Assembly (NCBI GenBank): GCA_947044405.1
Contig: CAMRHE010000035.1
Location: forward strand, 7,723,501 to 7,787,500
DNA from: Leptodactylus fallax
Lineage: Eukaryota; Chordata; Amphibia; Anura; Leptodactylidae
Direction of reading: 5' to 3'
Length of the DNA stretch: 64,000 nt
Positions 1 to 16,195 of this stretch are shown in pieces. A model generated the notes under the pieces. The model had not been told where the DNA came from and searched no databases. It saw nothing but the letters and a program-made list of their open reading frames with translations. Position 1 is the first letter of the stretch. Each line of letters opens with the position of its first letter. The position numbers and the translations under genes are program-made.

Positions 1-91
1 TGGCAATAACTAAATCACACTTGCAGCCAGTTGAAATGGATTAAAGTTGACTCAACCTCTGTCCTGTGTCCTTGTGTGTACCACATTGAGC

Positions 92-2492
<2,401 letters not shown>

Positions 2493-3061
2493 GGAGGCTG
2501 CCCCCCCCTTGAGACGTTCTCCCTTTTCTCGGTGGTGCTTTGGAATCTGCATGCCTTAATGTTATGTTTGCTTCTTTTTTTTTTTTTTTTAGGTCTACGG
2601 GTCTCATCTATTATGCTTATTATTGGATTGTTTTAGCGGAGTGGGGGCGGGGTGGGGTTCCGGTGACTCCCCTTCCTTCCTTCTTTTTACTGGTGGTTGG
2701 GGATCCACCGCCTCCCCTCCGACCTCCTGTCCACGCTCTCCCCCCTAAGGGGATACTTGGACTGTGCGGCCATTGATCCTGATTGGACCTCTGGCTGCCC
2801 TCATTGGTCCCCAGGCGAGTGACTTAGCCTCGCCCACAAAGTATTGTTTAACTGTTTTTATTTTTACTTTGTCATTTATGATGTCTTTTGCCTCCCTCCC
2901 TCCCTCTCCCCCCCCCCCCCTCCCTGATCTAGAGACCCTGCCTCGACTTTGGGTTCCTGTTTGTGGATTGCCCTTTTGCCTCTCCGAGGGAAACTTGCCA
3001 GCGTCATGTGAGATGGGTGAGCTTATTGCAATCCGCCACTGTCCTCCAATCCTGGGTCCCA
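2493..3061 (+). other. Inter-ORF spacer of L1-A
   Basis: These 569 bp separate ORF1 and ORF2 and hold a T-run (2576-2591) and pyrimidine-rich tracts (about 2890-2925), with no supported protein. The spacer implies ORF2 is not reached by a simple overlap; the translation mechanism is unknown. Confidence 0.7.
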
Positions 3062-6000
3062 ATGGTTAGGTGCGTGACAATTAATGTCAAGGGCCTGGGT
3101 TCCAACATTAAAAGGCGCCATGTCCTTAGAGAACTCCGCTCCTTACGAGCGGATGTGGCGTTTCTTCAGGAGACTCATTTTGACCGCGCTGGTACTTTTG
3201 CCTTCGCTAAGCATTATTTTCCTGTAGCTTTTTCAGCCTTCCACAATCGACGCAGAGCTGGGGTGGCTATCCTTCTTTCTCGATCCTGCCCAATTACAGT
3301 GACGACTTCCCACATAGACCCAGGTGGCCGGTTTGTTATCTTGGAGGGGCTCCTTTATGGTGCCCCGATTGTTTTATGCAATGTCTATGCCCCCAATTCA
3401 GCACAGATCCCGTTCTTGCGCCGGGTATTCTCCCGTCTGCGCGCTCTCCCACCATCAGCTTGGCTGGTGGGGGGAGACTTTAACATGGTCTTCTCTGAAC
3501 GGGCGGATCGTCTGGCGTTACCCCAGGGCCCAACCCCCCATAGGTTGGCCCAACTTGCAAGGGAGTTCCGCAGGCTGATCCACGCCCACTCTTTGTATGA
3601 CCTTTGGCGAGTGGACAATCCTACGGCGCGCTCCTACACCTTCTTTTCTCACCCTCATAACACTCACACCCGCATTGACTACTTCTTTGGAAATGCTCCC
3701 GCTCTTCGTTTGCTTAGGGACACGAACATTGGCCCTCTCACCTGGTCTGATCATGCCCCAGTCGTGGTTACCTTATCTACGACTCCAGTGCCTACTCGCC
3801 AATGTCATTGGCGTCTTAACGAAACACTGCTCAATTCGCCGACCTCCCTCGAGACCCTGCGCACACACTTGATAGATTATTTTAGGGACAACTTAGGCTC
3901 GGTAGACTCTCTTGCCATTCTCTGGGAAGCCCATAAGGCGGTCATGAGAGGATGCTGTATCGCATTGGCTTCTAGGCTTAAAAGGGACAGACAGGCCCAG
4001 GAACAGTTCCTCCAAGCCCGTATTCGGTCCCTTACGACGACTTTGGCAGCGCATCCATCCCTGGGGGTTCTTCGCCGTTTGGTCCTGGCCCGGGCGGACC
4101 TCCGTGATTTGGAGACCCGCCATGTGGAACGACTTCTCCTTTATACCCGTCAGCGGTTTTTTGAACGAGGTAATAAATCTCATACCCTCCTGGCAGGAAC
4201 CCTCAGGGATCATCGGGCCTCTTCCACACCACACTCTGTCCGTGACCCCGCGGGTACTCTTCAACATCACCCTGATGCTGTGGCGCTGGCGTTCCACTCT
4301 TACTACTCTAAGCTGTATGACTTACCCCCCCCACGAGCACTACTCCCTGGGGATGACTCAACACTACTGGAAGACTATTTAAAGGATTGTTGTCTCCCAC
4401 GCCTTCCTCCTGAGGCCCTAACCTCCCTGAACACCCCCATCACCAGGGAGGAACTAGAAGGGGTCCTGAGGGACCTCCCAAATGGGAAAGCCCCAGGCCC
4501 AGATGGGTTCACTTACAATTATTATAAGGTTTTCCAGGGTGAACTCTCTGCTCATCTATTGTCCCTCTTCAATTCCTTCCTTTCAGGTTCCCCTATACCC
4601 CCGACTATGCTCTCTTCACTACTCACATTGGTCCCTAAACCGGGTAAGGACTTGCAGGATTGTGCTAACTACCGACCGATTGCTTTGCTGAACACGGACC
4701 TGAAACTTTTCACCAAACTCTTAGCCAATAGACTGAATGCTTGGCTCCCTCTGCTTGTCCATAAGGACCAGGTGGGATTCATCCCCTGTCGTCAGGGTGG
4801 TGACAACACCAGGAGGACTGTGGATTTGGTGGAGGTGGCCAATCATTATTCTACCCCGGCCCTTCTCTTGAGCCTGGACGCTGAAAAGGCTTTTGACCGC
4901 ATAAATTGGTCGTTTATGCATACTACGCTTAAGGCGTTCGGGCTTACGGGACCTTTTCTCACAGCTATCCAGGCCCTTTACTCCTTACCCTCAGCAGCAA
5001 TCAAGCTTCCCCATGCATCTTCGCCCTCCTTCCCTATTCGAAATGGCACTAGGCAGGGTTGCCCCCTGTCACCCATCATATTTGCCCTCTGCATTGAACC
5101 GCTAGCGGCCAAGATTAGGCGAGACCCTAATATCAAGGGCATCATGGTCCAAGATAAGGAATTTAAGATATCTCTCTTTGCGGACGATGTACTCCTCACT
5201 CTCACCTCCCCTCATACTACCCTTCCAAACTTGCTGCGCTCGCTAGAGACCTATGGTGATCTCTCAGGGTATAAGGTGAACCCCGCGAAGACTGAGGCAC
5301 TCCCACTTAACATCCCACGGGACCTTCTCCTTCTCCTCCGCAGTAATTACGATTTCCAGTGGCGGGAGTCCTCTATCCGCTACCTGGGAGTCCATATATC
5401 CACTTCCTATGCGACCCTCTACTCGGCAAACTACCCGCGGTTGTTTTGTGAGCTGAGAGCCCTATTGGACAAATGGCAACCCTTGCCTATCTCCCTTTTG
5501 GGGAGAATTGCTGCGGTCAAGATGACTCTCCTCCCGAAGCTACTGTATTTTTTCGAGACTCTCCCAGTCGCGATACCTCGGGGAGAATTACGGAACCTAC
5601 AGAAAGCTATCTTCCAGTTTATCTGGACAGCAAAACGACACCGAATACCTAGATCTGTTATGCTGGCGGATAGGGGGTCTGGGGGTATGGCTGTCCCACA
5701 TCTGTTACATTATTACTGGGCGGCCCACTTACGCCATATCCCATTCTGGGCGGCTATGCCAGCATACACCAGATGGGTGCAGGTAGAGAAGCTATGGCTG
5801 GCACCCATGCATCCTAACGCGCTTCTGTGGGTCAGCTCCCCCCCCCACCCCCCCTGCCTCGTACCTGTTGGGCCCCATTCGGTTTACTAGATCTATCTGG
5901 TCTACCTGTTGTGCTAGATTCTCCCTGATGTCCCCGCGCTCATCTATGGTCTCCATACTATACAACCCCCTTCTCCCAGAGAGCCTGACTTCTGCCATGA

Positions 6001-6974
6001 CTAAAGTGTGGTCTGAAGCTGGCCTTTACCGGATTGCTGATATGGTTGACCCTGGAACCTTGGAACTCAGGTCCTTTGCTTATCTTACAGCTAATCAAAA
6101 CCTGCCAAGTACTGAATGGTTCCATTACTTGCAGGTGGTTCACTTTGTCCGCTCCCTCCATGGGTCTCTTAAGGTGTCACTCCCCACCGCTTTTGAAAAG
6201 ATTTGCCGTGCAGGCACGTCCACTAGGGGCTTTATATCCTCTATTTACCAACTTCTTAACTCACAAACTGCAGGCTCTCCTGTTGATCATCGCTGTGTGC
6301 TTGGATGGGGGGGGGCGGTGGGTGGGCCCGTCTCCCGGGGGCAGTGGCGGATTGTGTGGTCTCGGGCCCAGGGGTCATCTCGGTGCATTGCGTTTGGGGA
6401 GGCGCAGTGTGGGCTGTTGATGCATTGGTGTCGTGCTCCGGCTCTCCTTCATACTTTAAACCCATTGGTTCCCCCGTGGTGCTGGCGCTGTGGGGCTGCG
6501 GTGGGTGCCCTGCACCATATCTTTTGGACGTGCCCTCTCGTCCTCGGTTTTGGGGGGGGGTCGGGACTCTGGCGACTGCTCTCTTTTTGCGGGGAGGTTC
6601 CTCTTGACCCTCTTCTTTGTCTCCTGGGCCTTCCCCCCCAGGCGCCTGGGCGGTGGGTCGTCCGGGCTTTTCTTGCATCTTTGTGCTGCAGCTGGGGCTC
6701 TCGTGGCTGGGGACTGGGGGGGGGTGGGTCCCCCGTCTGGTCTTGGGCTTGTGGCTGGAGTGGAGGATGTGGGGAGTCTTGGGTGCCTGGCTGCTGGCCT
6801 GTATGGTTCGCGGGGGGGCCTTTGGGGCTATTTGGGCGCCCTGGGACGTGTGTTGTGCATTGCGGGGTCTCTGGTTCTCTGGTCCTCTCCTTCCCTCCCC
6901 CCCCTTCCCTTTGGTCCTGCCCTTGTCTTCTTGACCCCTCCATTCCCCCCTCCCTTGTTCACTGCTTAGTTTAA
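3062..6974 (+). pseudogene. L1-type ORF2: endonuclease-reverse transcriptase, one clear frameshift
   Basis: The chosen start at 3062 (MVRCVTINVKGLGS) opens directly into an APE-type endonuclease: QETHF, NVYAPN, GGDFNM, RIDYFF and SDHAPV. The reverse transcriptase follows: [48 protein letters not shown] and the catalytic FADDV (Asp codons 5183-5188). The first frame closes at 5890; the C-terminal domain continues in the next frame from about 5868, so an indel lies in the C-tract at about 5837-5860. The C-terminal frame carries CWRCGAAVGALHHIFWTCP, the Cys/His knuckle of L1 ORF2. A second shift in the G-run near 6550 is possible. The protein nicks target DNA and primes cDNA synthesis. Catalytic residues look intact, so damage appears limited to homopolymer indels, which could also be assembly errors. 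Confidence 0.9.
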
Positions 6975-7094
6975 ATGCATATTGCTTGGGGGGGGAGGAG
7001 GCGGGTGGCCTCTATTTACCTCGATGCTTCCTGTTTGTTTGATTATTATTGTTTTTTTGTTTTTTCTTTATTCCTTGTTAATGAAAAATTTTTC

Positions 7095-7120
7095 AATAAA
7101 ATTACAGTTATATAAAAAAA
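7095..7120 (+). terminator. Polyadenylation signal and A-rich tail of L1-A
   Basis: AATAAA at 7095-7100 is followed within about 12 bp by a short A-rich tail (to 7120) abutting the target duplication, as expected for an L1-type 3' end. Confidence 0.8.
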
Positions 7121-7137
7121 AGAAAATGGTTTGAGAG
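7121..7137 (+). repeat. Right copy of 17-bp target site duplication of the LINE
   Basis: Exact repeat of 868-884; the Tc1 transposase frame resumes directly after it. Confidence 0.95.
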
Positions 7138-7381
7138 AAAGCACTGGAGACTTCTAAAGTGGCCAGCAATGAGTACAGACCTGAATCCCATAGAACACCT
7201 GTGGAGAGATCTCAAAATGGCAGTTTGGAGAAGGCACCCTTCAAATCTCAGGGACCTGGAGAAATTTGCCAAAGAAGAATGGTCTAAAATTCCAGCAGAG
7301 CATTGTAAGAAACTCATTGATGGTTACCGGAAGCGGTTGTTCGCAGTTATTTTGTCTAAAGGTTGTGCTACCAAGTATTAG
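7138..7381 (+). pseudogene. Tc1-like transposase, C-terminal part (continues from 92-884)
   Basis: The segment encodes STDLNPIEHLWRDLK, which contains the third acidic catalytic residue of the DDE triad, then KEEWSKIPAEHCKKLIDGYRKRL and the family-typical end GCATKY with a stop at 7379-7381. It belongs to the same gene as 92-884 and is separated from it by the LINE. The 3' UTR and TIR follow to 7601. Confidence 0.92.
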
Positions 7382-7603
7382 GCTGAGGGTGCCAATACTT
7401 TTGTCTGGCCCATTTTTGGAGTTTTGTGTGAAATGATCAATGATTTGACTTTTTTTTTCATTCTCTTTTGTGTTTTTTCATTGCAAGCAAAATAAATGAA
7501 GATATTATTACCAAAGCATTTGTGATTGCAATCATTTTCTGGAAGAAATTGAGTATTATCTGACAGAATTGCAGGGGTGCCAATACTTTTGGCCAGCACT
7601 GTA

Positions 7604-7917
7604 TACTGATAACAATGTCAAACAGGTGTCATTACTACAGGTAATGAGTGGAGGACAGATGAGCCTCTTAAAGAAGAAGTTACAGGTCTGTGAAAGCCAG
7701 AAATCTTGCTTGTTTGTAAGTGACCAAATACTTATTTTCCACCATAATTTGCAAATAAATTCTTTAAAAATAAGACAATGTGATTTTCTGCATGTTTTCT
7801 CATTTTGTCTCTCATAGTTGAGGTCTACCTATGATGTCAATTACAGGCCTCTCTCAACTTTTTAAGTGGGAGAACTTGCACAATTGGTGGCTGACTAAAT
7901 ACTTTTTTTTCCCACTG
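7604..7917 (-). mobile_element. Terminal fragment of a second Tc1 family (B), apparently split by Tc1-A
   Basis: The segment is the reverse complement of the 5' end of the Tc1 copy at 14447-14765: the same text ATACTGATAA..., CATTACTACAGGTAATGAG, GCCTCTTAAAGAAGAAG, then the TIR ending CCCACTG before TA (7918-7919). In the intact copy the matching position reads ...TTTTATACTGATAATG, so Tc1-A landed on the TA of this element. The rest of Tc1-B should lie left of the window. Confidence 0.82.
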
Positions 7918-7919
7918 TA

Positions 7920-8199
7920 TGTCTGCCAAAATGAGAGACAGTAAAGGGGCTCTCTTCTCTGCTGTTCCTATAGACATATGAAATTTCCTTTAATTATGAG
8001 GCCAACACCCTGGCTATAATTTTGTAATGCCGATAGGGGATATCACAGTCCTTCTCACAAACAGTTGGGAAGGTACTAATAAAGCTATTCAGGCTAAGAC
8101 AGAGAGACATGAATTAGATACCTTGCCAAATGACCTCATAAGTAATTCTTAGTCTCCTCTAATAATACAGTACAGTAATGCCCGTGATCAGTGTGGAGA
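7920..8199. other. Unassigned spacer
   Basis: AT-rich sequence between the Tc1-B terminus and the DIRS-like relic; no gene or repeat is recognised. An inverted GTCTCTGCTGTATAAAACAGCAGAGAC palindrome follows just downstream, near 8224-8250. Confidence 0.5.
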
Positions 8200-8444
8200 C
8201 CAATCGCGTGCATTAGCGCTAGGTCTCTGCTGTATAAAACAGCAGAGACCCGGCGGCTATGGCGGCTGCTCGACTCCCAAGTGGCCACCATATTTAAACA
8301 CCCAACATCCGCCGTCGGGAAGGGGTTTAACATGCCTGGAGGTTCCTGGTGCTAGCTGGTGGACTAATAGAACTGAGAGTACTACAGAGATCATGTGGCT
8401 ATAGCCGCCATTCCGGCTAGAGTCCACCGACACTGCATCCTCCG

Positions 8445-9809
8445 GTGCTTAGTGTGCATGTGCAACATCAAAGTGAAGGAGGAGCAGCAGCAGGAGAATC
8501 TCAGAGCTTGTTGCCTGATGATCATTTGCCTTACATATGTAAAATTTGCACTCAGAGTCAAGTTTCTCCTACCAGTCCTCATGCATCTTCTAAAACTAAG
8601 CAGAAGAATAAATCTGACCGCTGCATTAGCTGTCTCTAACACCTTCCTGAGGATTATCCCTCCAATATCTGCACTCATGTTTCTGAGGATGAACAGATGA
8701 CGGATAAGGAGGCTAAAAAGTTTTTTTCTTGATTGAAATCGTGCATGTCTAGCAAAAAGAAATCCAAAAAATTCAAGCAGGATTTTTCTCAATTGTTTTC
8801 TTCTTCTAACTCTTCTGAGGACGAGCTTCAGACATCTGAATCAGATTCAGACATGACAATTTCTGAAGATAATGATTTGTTTAAATAAGAAAATACTGAT
8901 GTTAATTAAAAATGTTAAAAAAATTATTGAAACAGGACAAACTGTCTCATCTTCTCTGGACATGGAGAGTTTGTTTTATTTCCCCTCAAAAGAAAGGCCA
9001 CAGTCCATCCGGGGCATCCGGTCTTGAAATCCATTATAGAGATGGAGTGGAAATTTCCAGCTAGAAGATTTTGAACTTGGTTCTAGATTTAAAACTGTGT
9101 ATAAATTAAATCCTGGGGAATGTGAAGCTTGGGAAGAGCCAGCTAGAGTTGAATCAACAGTGGCAAACCTCTCTAAAAAATCTTTTTTTTTTTTTCCGGC
9201 AAATGATTCATATCTTCTCAAGAATCCAATGAATCATAGAACTGATATTTTTTTTTTAAAAATCATATGTTTCATTGGCAGCCTTATCTAAAGCCACCAA
9301 GGCAGCTGTTCCTGTGTCTAGAGTACAAAGTGTATGGCTAAGTCAATTGGGAAGAGACATCCAAAATGGTGTTCCAGGGAAGAATTAATGGAGTTTATTT
9401 ATTCCCTTAAATTGGCTGCAGACTTTGCTTCTGACTTTCCCTTAGATACATTAAGAATTGCCACAAAGAACCTAGCAGTCACCAATGCGACTAGATGAGC
9501 CATATGGCTGAAGCATTGGCAGAAGAAGCTACTTCAATGTACAATTTATGTTCAATTCCTTTTGAACTTGGGAGACTTTGGAGAAAAATTGTAACATCTT
9601 TTGGAAGCTAATAAGAAGGCAAGAGCCCTGGTGTTTCCACAGACCAATAGAAGCTTGAAGCCTCATTTCCGTTATCAGAGAAGATATGAAATGTTCCTTA
9701 AGAGAGGAAATAATAGACAAATTGATCGCGGTAGACCCTATCAAAAATTCAGAACCACTACCTCAAAGAAGAAGCATGAAGATATAAGGGCTGGCAAACA
9801 AGATTTTTG
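8445..9809 (+). pseudogene. DIRS-like Gag relic
   Basis: Fragments in several frames match the vertebrate DIRS Gag style: HLPYICKICTQSQ near the start, an acidic Ser-rich stretch (SSEDELQTSESDSDM, about 8815-8855), then VPVSRVQSVWLSQLGRDIQ and a late basic segment KPHFRYQRRYEM rich in Arg and Lys before the RT. At least ten stops or shifts interrupt it. The protein would have packaged element RNA. The assignment rests on order and motif style; the start near 8445 is nominal. Confidence 0.6.
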
Positions 9810-9839
9810 ACATCAGAGGAGGTCAAGTTGGAGGTTGTT

Positions 9840-11255
9840 TGCCAAATTTTTTCCCAGCATGGTGCAGTATTACTTGTTTCTTCCCTTATACAAGCCTTCC
9901 TGGCAAAGAATGCCATAGAAGAAGTCCCAAAGGAGGAAGAATGTTATGGGATTTATTCAAGAATTTTTCCAGTTCCAAAGTTTGGTTGTTCCTGAAGATT
10001 GATCATAGATTTCAGATCTGTGAAGAAAATTCACTTCAGGATGGAAACAGCAGCCTTACAAAAAGGCCACGTCCTAGCATCCTTGGACCTGAAAGATGCA
10101 TATGTGCACATTCCAATCCATCCAGTTTCAAGAAAATTCTTGAGAATAATAGTCTATCATTTAGGATCAATCACTCCCTACCAATTCAAAGCACCACCTT
10201 TTGGCCTAACCTCTTCTGCAAGGGTTTTCACCAAAGTGGCAGTAGTAGTAGTAGCAGCTCAACAGTTTAAAGCAATTCAAGTATTTCCTTATCTCGACAA
10301 TTGGCTGATAGCTCCATCTGCACCCCTTCTGCAAGATCACCTTCAAGTAGTCATCACTCTTATCAGAGAACTTGGATTCCAGATAAACTGAGAAAAGTAC
10401 CACTTACTGCCAGAAAATTCTAAATTCTTTTTAGACTTCATAATACACACTGAGTTACAAGTCATTTTTCTTCCTCAAGGGAAAGTAAAAAAAATCCAAC
10501 CTGCAGTAAAAGTTTTAATCAAATCCCCACTTTCTGCGATTCATCAAATCATGCAGACCTTGGGTTTATTAGTAGCCTTGATAGATGTAGTACCTTGGGC
10601 TATGGCACACAGCTGGAGTCTCCAGCACAATATGCTCCGTCATTGGAATGGAGATATGAAGAGGATGCATACAAAACTAAGTCTACATCAAACTACAAAT
10701 GAAAACTTTAAATGGCAACTCAATCTGCACAACTTGGAGAAAGAAAAAAGTTTCCACTTCAAGGAATCAGTCATCTTAACCACAGATGCATCCACAGGTT
10801 GAGGTTACCATCTGCAAACTTCTTGAGCACAAGGACTATGGGGAAAATTGGACAGGCTCCGTTCTTCAAATTTTCAAAAGATGAAAGCTGTCAGGTTGGC
10901 ACTTCTACATTTCAAACCATTTATTCAGGACAAATCTGTCCTAATTCAGACAGACAAGCAAGTAGTGGCCTATTATTTGAACAAGTAGGGTGAAACACAA
11001 ACCAGGTTACTAATGACATAATTCAAGAAGATTTTCCAATTGGCAGAATCTGCCTTGCTGGATGTAAGAGTGCTGCATATGAAAGGCTCTCTGAATACCA
11101 GAGCAGATCTTCTGAGCTGGATGACACTCACACCATCGGAGTGGGAACCAAATCCCAAGTATTTCTATCTCCTAACAGACAGATGGGGAATGCCACAACA
11201 GCCTTGCACCAAGGCATCATTTTGGTCACTAACATACAATTACTTGACCATTTAG
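9840..11255 (+). pseudogene. DIRS-like reverse transcriptase / RNase H relic
   Basis: RT blocks include FRSVKKIHFRMETAALQKGH, SLDLKDAYVHIPIHPVSRKF and FPYLDNWL. The second catalytic Asp of the YLDD box is Asn here (codon 10299-10301). RNase H follows as LTTDAST with a TGA stop (10799-10801) where a Trp is expected, then SVLIQTDKQVVAYYLN and LNTRADLLSW. Frameshifts separate the blocks. The enzyme would have copied element RNA into circular DNA; it is clearly dead. Confidence 0.82.
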
Positions 11256-11267
11256 CACTGGTTTTTT

Positions 11268-11272
<5 letters not shown>

Positions 11273-11309
<37 letters not shown>
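11273..11309. repeat. (TA)n microsatellite
   Basis: About 18 uninterrupted TA units lie exactly where the DIRS-like relic stops. TA runs are unstable, so the truncation may have occurred here. Confidence 0.95.
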
Positions 11310-11312
<3 letters not shown>

Positions 11313-12489
11313 TATCTACAAAGTGGAGAGATATATAATTATTTAATACTATTGTATATTTAATATTTATTGTAGATTAAATAATATGCACAGTAAATGT
11401 ATATTACATCACACAGGTTTAGAGAGAAAAAAACGTACTCCCTGCCAGGATGGGCAATGGACTTGCAGTAAACTCAATGTTATCTTTGTACATTTTGTTA
11501 TCTTGTAAATTTTGCTAACTAAATCTTCCCCCTGTACATTGGTTTATTGCTTAACATTTGAATGTTGTGTTCAAATCTATTATACTAACATATTACTTTT
11601 GTGCATTATGCATACAATAATCCTTTTATGCAGAATTTTGGCATTTTTATCAATAATAAATGTTCTGAAATTACACTTGAATGAATTATCGAAATATGTT
11701 TTGCTTGAACTAATGATCCAGGTTGTCTAATAAATGTAGAGATGTCTATTAAATATTTTGGAGGTAAATACAGTTTATATCCTTTCAGAATGAATTAACA
11801 CTTATATAATTGCCGACATGACAGTTACAGTCAATTAGACAAGTTATTAATTTCAGAACTCATTCTTAACCATAGCTGTCAAGGCATAGCAGTGTAATAT
11901 GCAGATGCTCCTGTTTGAGCCCTATTTTCTAAATAAAGTGCTTGATGAAGTGATCATAAAGGACATGAGTGCAACTTTTAAAAGCAGTTTATATAAGAGG
12001 TAGCACAGATATCATTTCAGGGCTTCATTTTTCCTGTGCTTGTAAATTCTACATTTATTGTAAAAGCTCTAAAGCAATCTGACATGCCATAATGTTTAGT
12101 TTTATAGACAAAGAAAAACAAATGTATCTGGGAAAGTTGTTGGACTGGAAAAAAACATTTACCCCTGAATGACAAAACATCCTTTAAATTATGATGTTAT
12201 TTTATTATCCTATGTTATCAATATGATTTTTCCAATACTGGAGGTAAAATGTTAATCACAAAGTGCTTGTTGCTGTTCCGATTACTATATAAATGTTTTT
12301 CATTAATGGAACAATTCAGCAATACAATACAACAGTATATATGTTTAGACTTACAGAGATTCTTATTACAAAGAACAGAAAGATTTATCCCACCAATATG
12401 GCTCCAGGTATAGCTGCATACCGTAAATACTGGCTTCAGTAATATTACCTTTCACCTATAAAGAAAAAATCTACACTCTAAAAGCTTTG
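11310..12489. other. AT-rich spacer, nothing recognised
   Basis: This noncoding-looking stretch has short frames only and no motif or repeat that can be named. It ends in CTTTG (12485-12489), the left target duplication of the solo LTR. Confidence 0.6.
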
Positions 12490-13122
12490 TGTAAGGGTCT
12501 TGCCAGACGTAGCAATACCCTTTACTACTGAAGGGATCTGGGAGCGAGGACAGAGACAGGTGAGCCCTAATCTCACCCCAGCCACTGTCCCTTCCTATTG
12601 CTTCAGTTACCCTAAATGGCAAAAGGACAACCTGAAGACGAGCCCTATACTGAGTAAGTGATAACACAGAACGCAGACAGGACGAACACAACAAAGGGAG
12701 GTCAGCTAGCCAAGGGTCGGTAACAAACGAGCAAAGCAGTACAAAATCACAATCTAAGAGAAAAGTCAAAGGTAAGCCAGTGGTCAGAAAATCAGAAGAA
12801 CAGGTAACAAAGCAGCAAGGTATAATAGCCAGAATGCAAAAGCAATAACCAGCGACCATGAGAGGGCTGACAACCTGTTTATAGAATGTCTGGGCAAGCC
12901 CCAGACTGGATTGGTAGACAGGCTGTCAATCACACAGGCAAGGCTGAGATTAACTATATGCGGTCCAGAGAGAAATGCTCAGAACACGGGTGTGGCTGGA
13001 AATCCATTACATTGTCTTGGACCGTGTTCAGATTGAGCAACAAGAAACCTACACAAGGAACCAAACTGAACACGCCTCCTTCGCCGTAACATGTGAGCGG
13101 AGGGTGGCGCAGAGACATTACA
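12490..13122 (-). mobile_element. Solo LTR (633 bp) with 5-bp target duplication, Ty3/gypsy-like
   Basis: The segment starts TGTAA and ends TTACA, a perfect 5-bp terminal inverted repeat of TG...CA type. It is flanked by CTTTG on both sides (12485-12489 and 13123-13127). It has no coding capacity. A 5-bp duplication fits Ty3/gypsy, among other superfamilies. Orientation is tentatively minus because TATAAA reads on that strand (complement of 12878-12883). It probably arose by LTR-LTR recombination. Confidence 0.85.
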
Positions 13123-13127
13123 CTTTG

Positions 13128-13439
13128 TCTTTTTCATCTAAATAGGTCCAACATACTGTGTTAAATTATTTCTTGATAATTCTTTATGGTGGTCATAAAT
13201 TGATTTTTTAATACACGGCTCCAAATACTCTATATGGACATACAGTAGATTCAAAAGTAAGTGCTGTATGATTGCCTGCAGCTACCACTAGAGGCGGCTT
13301 TGGAACCTTTACACATTGGACCTCATAAAAAAGTACATAGTAAGCTGGATATTGGATTGAGGCTATCTGACAGAGTTTCTGCTCTTCTGATTCATGGAAT
13401 TGTGCAGCACACTGTGCTATTTCATGAAGTGACATCCAA
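13128..13439. other. Spacer with repeat-like text
   Basis: Noncoding. It contains CTGCAGCTACCACTAGAGGC (about 13276-13295), a motif style common in amphibian short repeats and loosely similar to a CTCF core. Direct repeats of a TATTTCAT...GACATCC unit begin here and continue into the next fold-back element. Confidence 0.45.
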
Positions 13440-13760
13440 CTAAAAATAGTATATTTCATCAAAGGACGGCATCCAGCAATCCCCAGATAGTAACCGTATA
13501 TTTCACCATGAGACAACATTCAGCACTCAGCTAATATCTTCAAGCCTTATTAGGTAAGTGTACACATGTAAAAATTAAAATCTGAGCACTGCCTAGGCAT
13601 TTTGAATAACAGAATTACTCTTAGTCATGACTATATCCCACTTAAAACACATAGAAAATGCTCAGATTTCAGCCTTTACATGTGTCTACTGGCTTGATAA
13701 AGTTGGCCTGATTTAAGTTAGGTGCTGGATGCTGTCCTTTGATGAAATATTGCCATCTGA
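13440..13760. repeat. Fold-back (inverted-repeat) element
   Basis: ATATTTCATCAAAGGACGGC (13451-13470) is inverted as GCTGTCCTTTGATGAAATAT (13731-13750). ACACATGTAAA...CTGAGCA (about 13561-13592) is inverted at about 13658-13686, so arms of 150 and 125 bp meet near 13610. It has no ORF. It is likely a MITE, superfamily not determined. The outer part of the left arm holds three degenerate ~55-bp direct repeats. Confidence 0.7.
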
Positions 13761-14446
13761 GGAGTTAGTTCTGTATACCCATGTAACTCAGAATTTACAG
13801 GTGAAAAAAAATATACACTTTTTTAACATTGGTGCCTATCATTTTATGTGTCTATTTTTCATATGTTCCAGAAGCTTTCCCAGTTCTTATGCTGAAAGTA
13901 CAAGACTGGAGATAAGCGAATGTCCTGAAATTTGTTTCAGCGAGATTTGCTGAAATTGGGAAGAAGTTTTGATTCCATCTGAATAAATTCAGAAAGTCTG
14001 AGAGCAGAAGCTTGCCCAGCCAATGAAATCCACAGCCAGCAGATTCTGCATTCTTAGGCATAGCAGGAGCTGCTACTGCTATTGATTTCAATGGCCAGGC
14101 CTGCTCTGGCATTGATTGACTTGTTTGCATTCAGTAGGAAGTGCCAAAACACTATAGCCATTAAGATTGGCTGCAGTGTTTTGGCACGTAATGCAAAAGC
14201 GTCAATCATTGCCAGTGCTGGCCTGGCCTAGAAACCTAGAAAACTGTGAGGAATTGATACAGAAAGTATATTGGAAAATTGTACAACTTTTCATTATACA
14301 AACAATAATATTTGTCTCTTAAGATTGGTCTGAAACTGCACAACCCTTTTAATGCTGAATTCAAAGGGGCCAATCACTGTGATAGCTGACCTAACCAATG
14401 CAATCAATAGCAGCAACTCCTGCTATGCTTACAAAGGCAGGAGTTA

Positions 14447-16011
<1,565 letters not shown>

Positions 16012-16195
16012 TATCTGCTCTTGATTTCGATGGCCAGACTAGCTTTCTGAGGAGGCACAATGCTGCTCCTTGTCTTTTGTGTATTTAGATTTGCCTGAAG
16101 CAAATCACAAACATTTTAATTCTTTGGAATCCAAAACTTTTGATAAATTCAGAGCAAATTCAGTTTATTTTTAATTATTTTGCTCATCCCAACAT

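Larger units (their letters stand above)
8200..11262 (+). mobile_element. Decayed DIRS-like (tyrosine-recombinase class) retroelement, 3' truncated
   Basis: Coding relics in order are a Gag-like region (about 8445-9809), a reverse transcriptase (about 9840-10391) and an RNase H (about 10750-11255), with many stops and frameshifts. Wording such as LASLDLKDAYVHIPIHP, PPFGLTSSARVFTKV and PYLDNWLI is diagnostic of the DIRS/Ngaro RT group. The tyrosine recombinase and the split inverted/internal repeats expected downstream are absent; recognisable sequence stops at a TA microsatellite at 11273. The 5' boundary is uncertain. Confidence 0.8.

Noticed and set aside
6256..6943. Long minus-strand and alternate-frame ORFs (up to 164 codons)
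   Set aside because: They lie opposite or beside the LINE ORF2 C-terminus in very GC-rich DNA; their Gly/Pro/Arg composition is that of shadow frames.
13276..13295. CTCF binding site in CCACTAGAGGC
   Set aside because: One base short of the usual core and embedded in a repeat; not enough to call.
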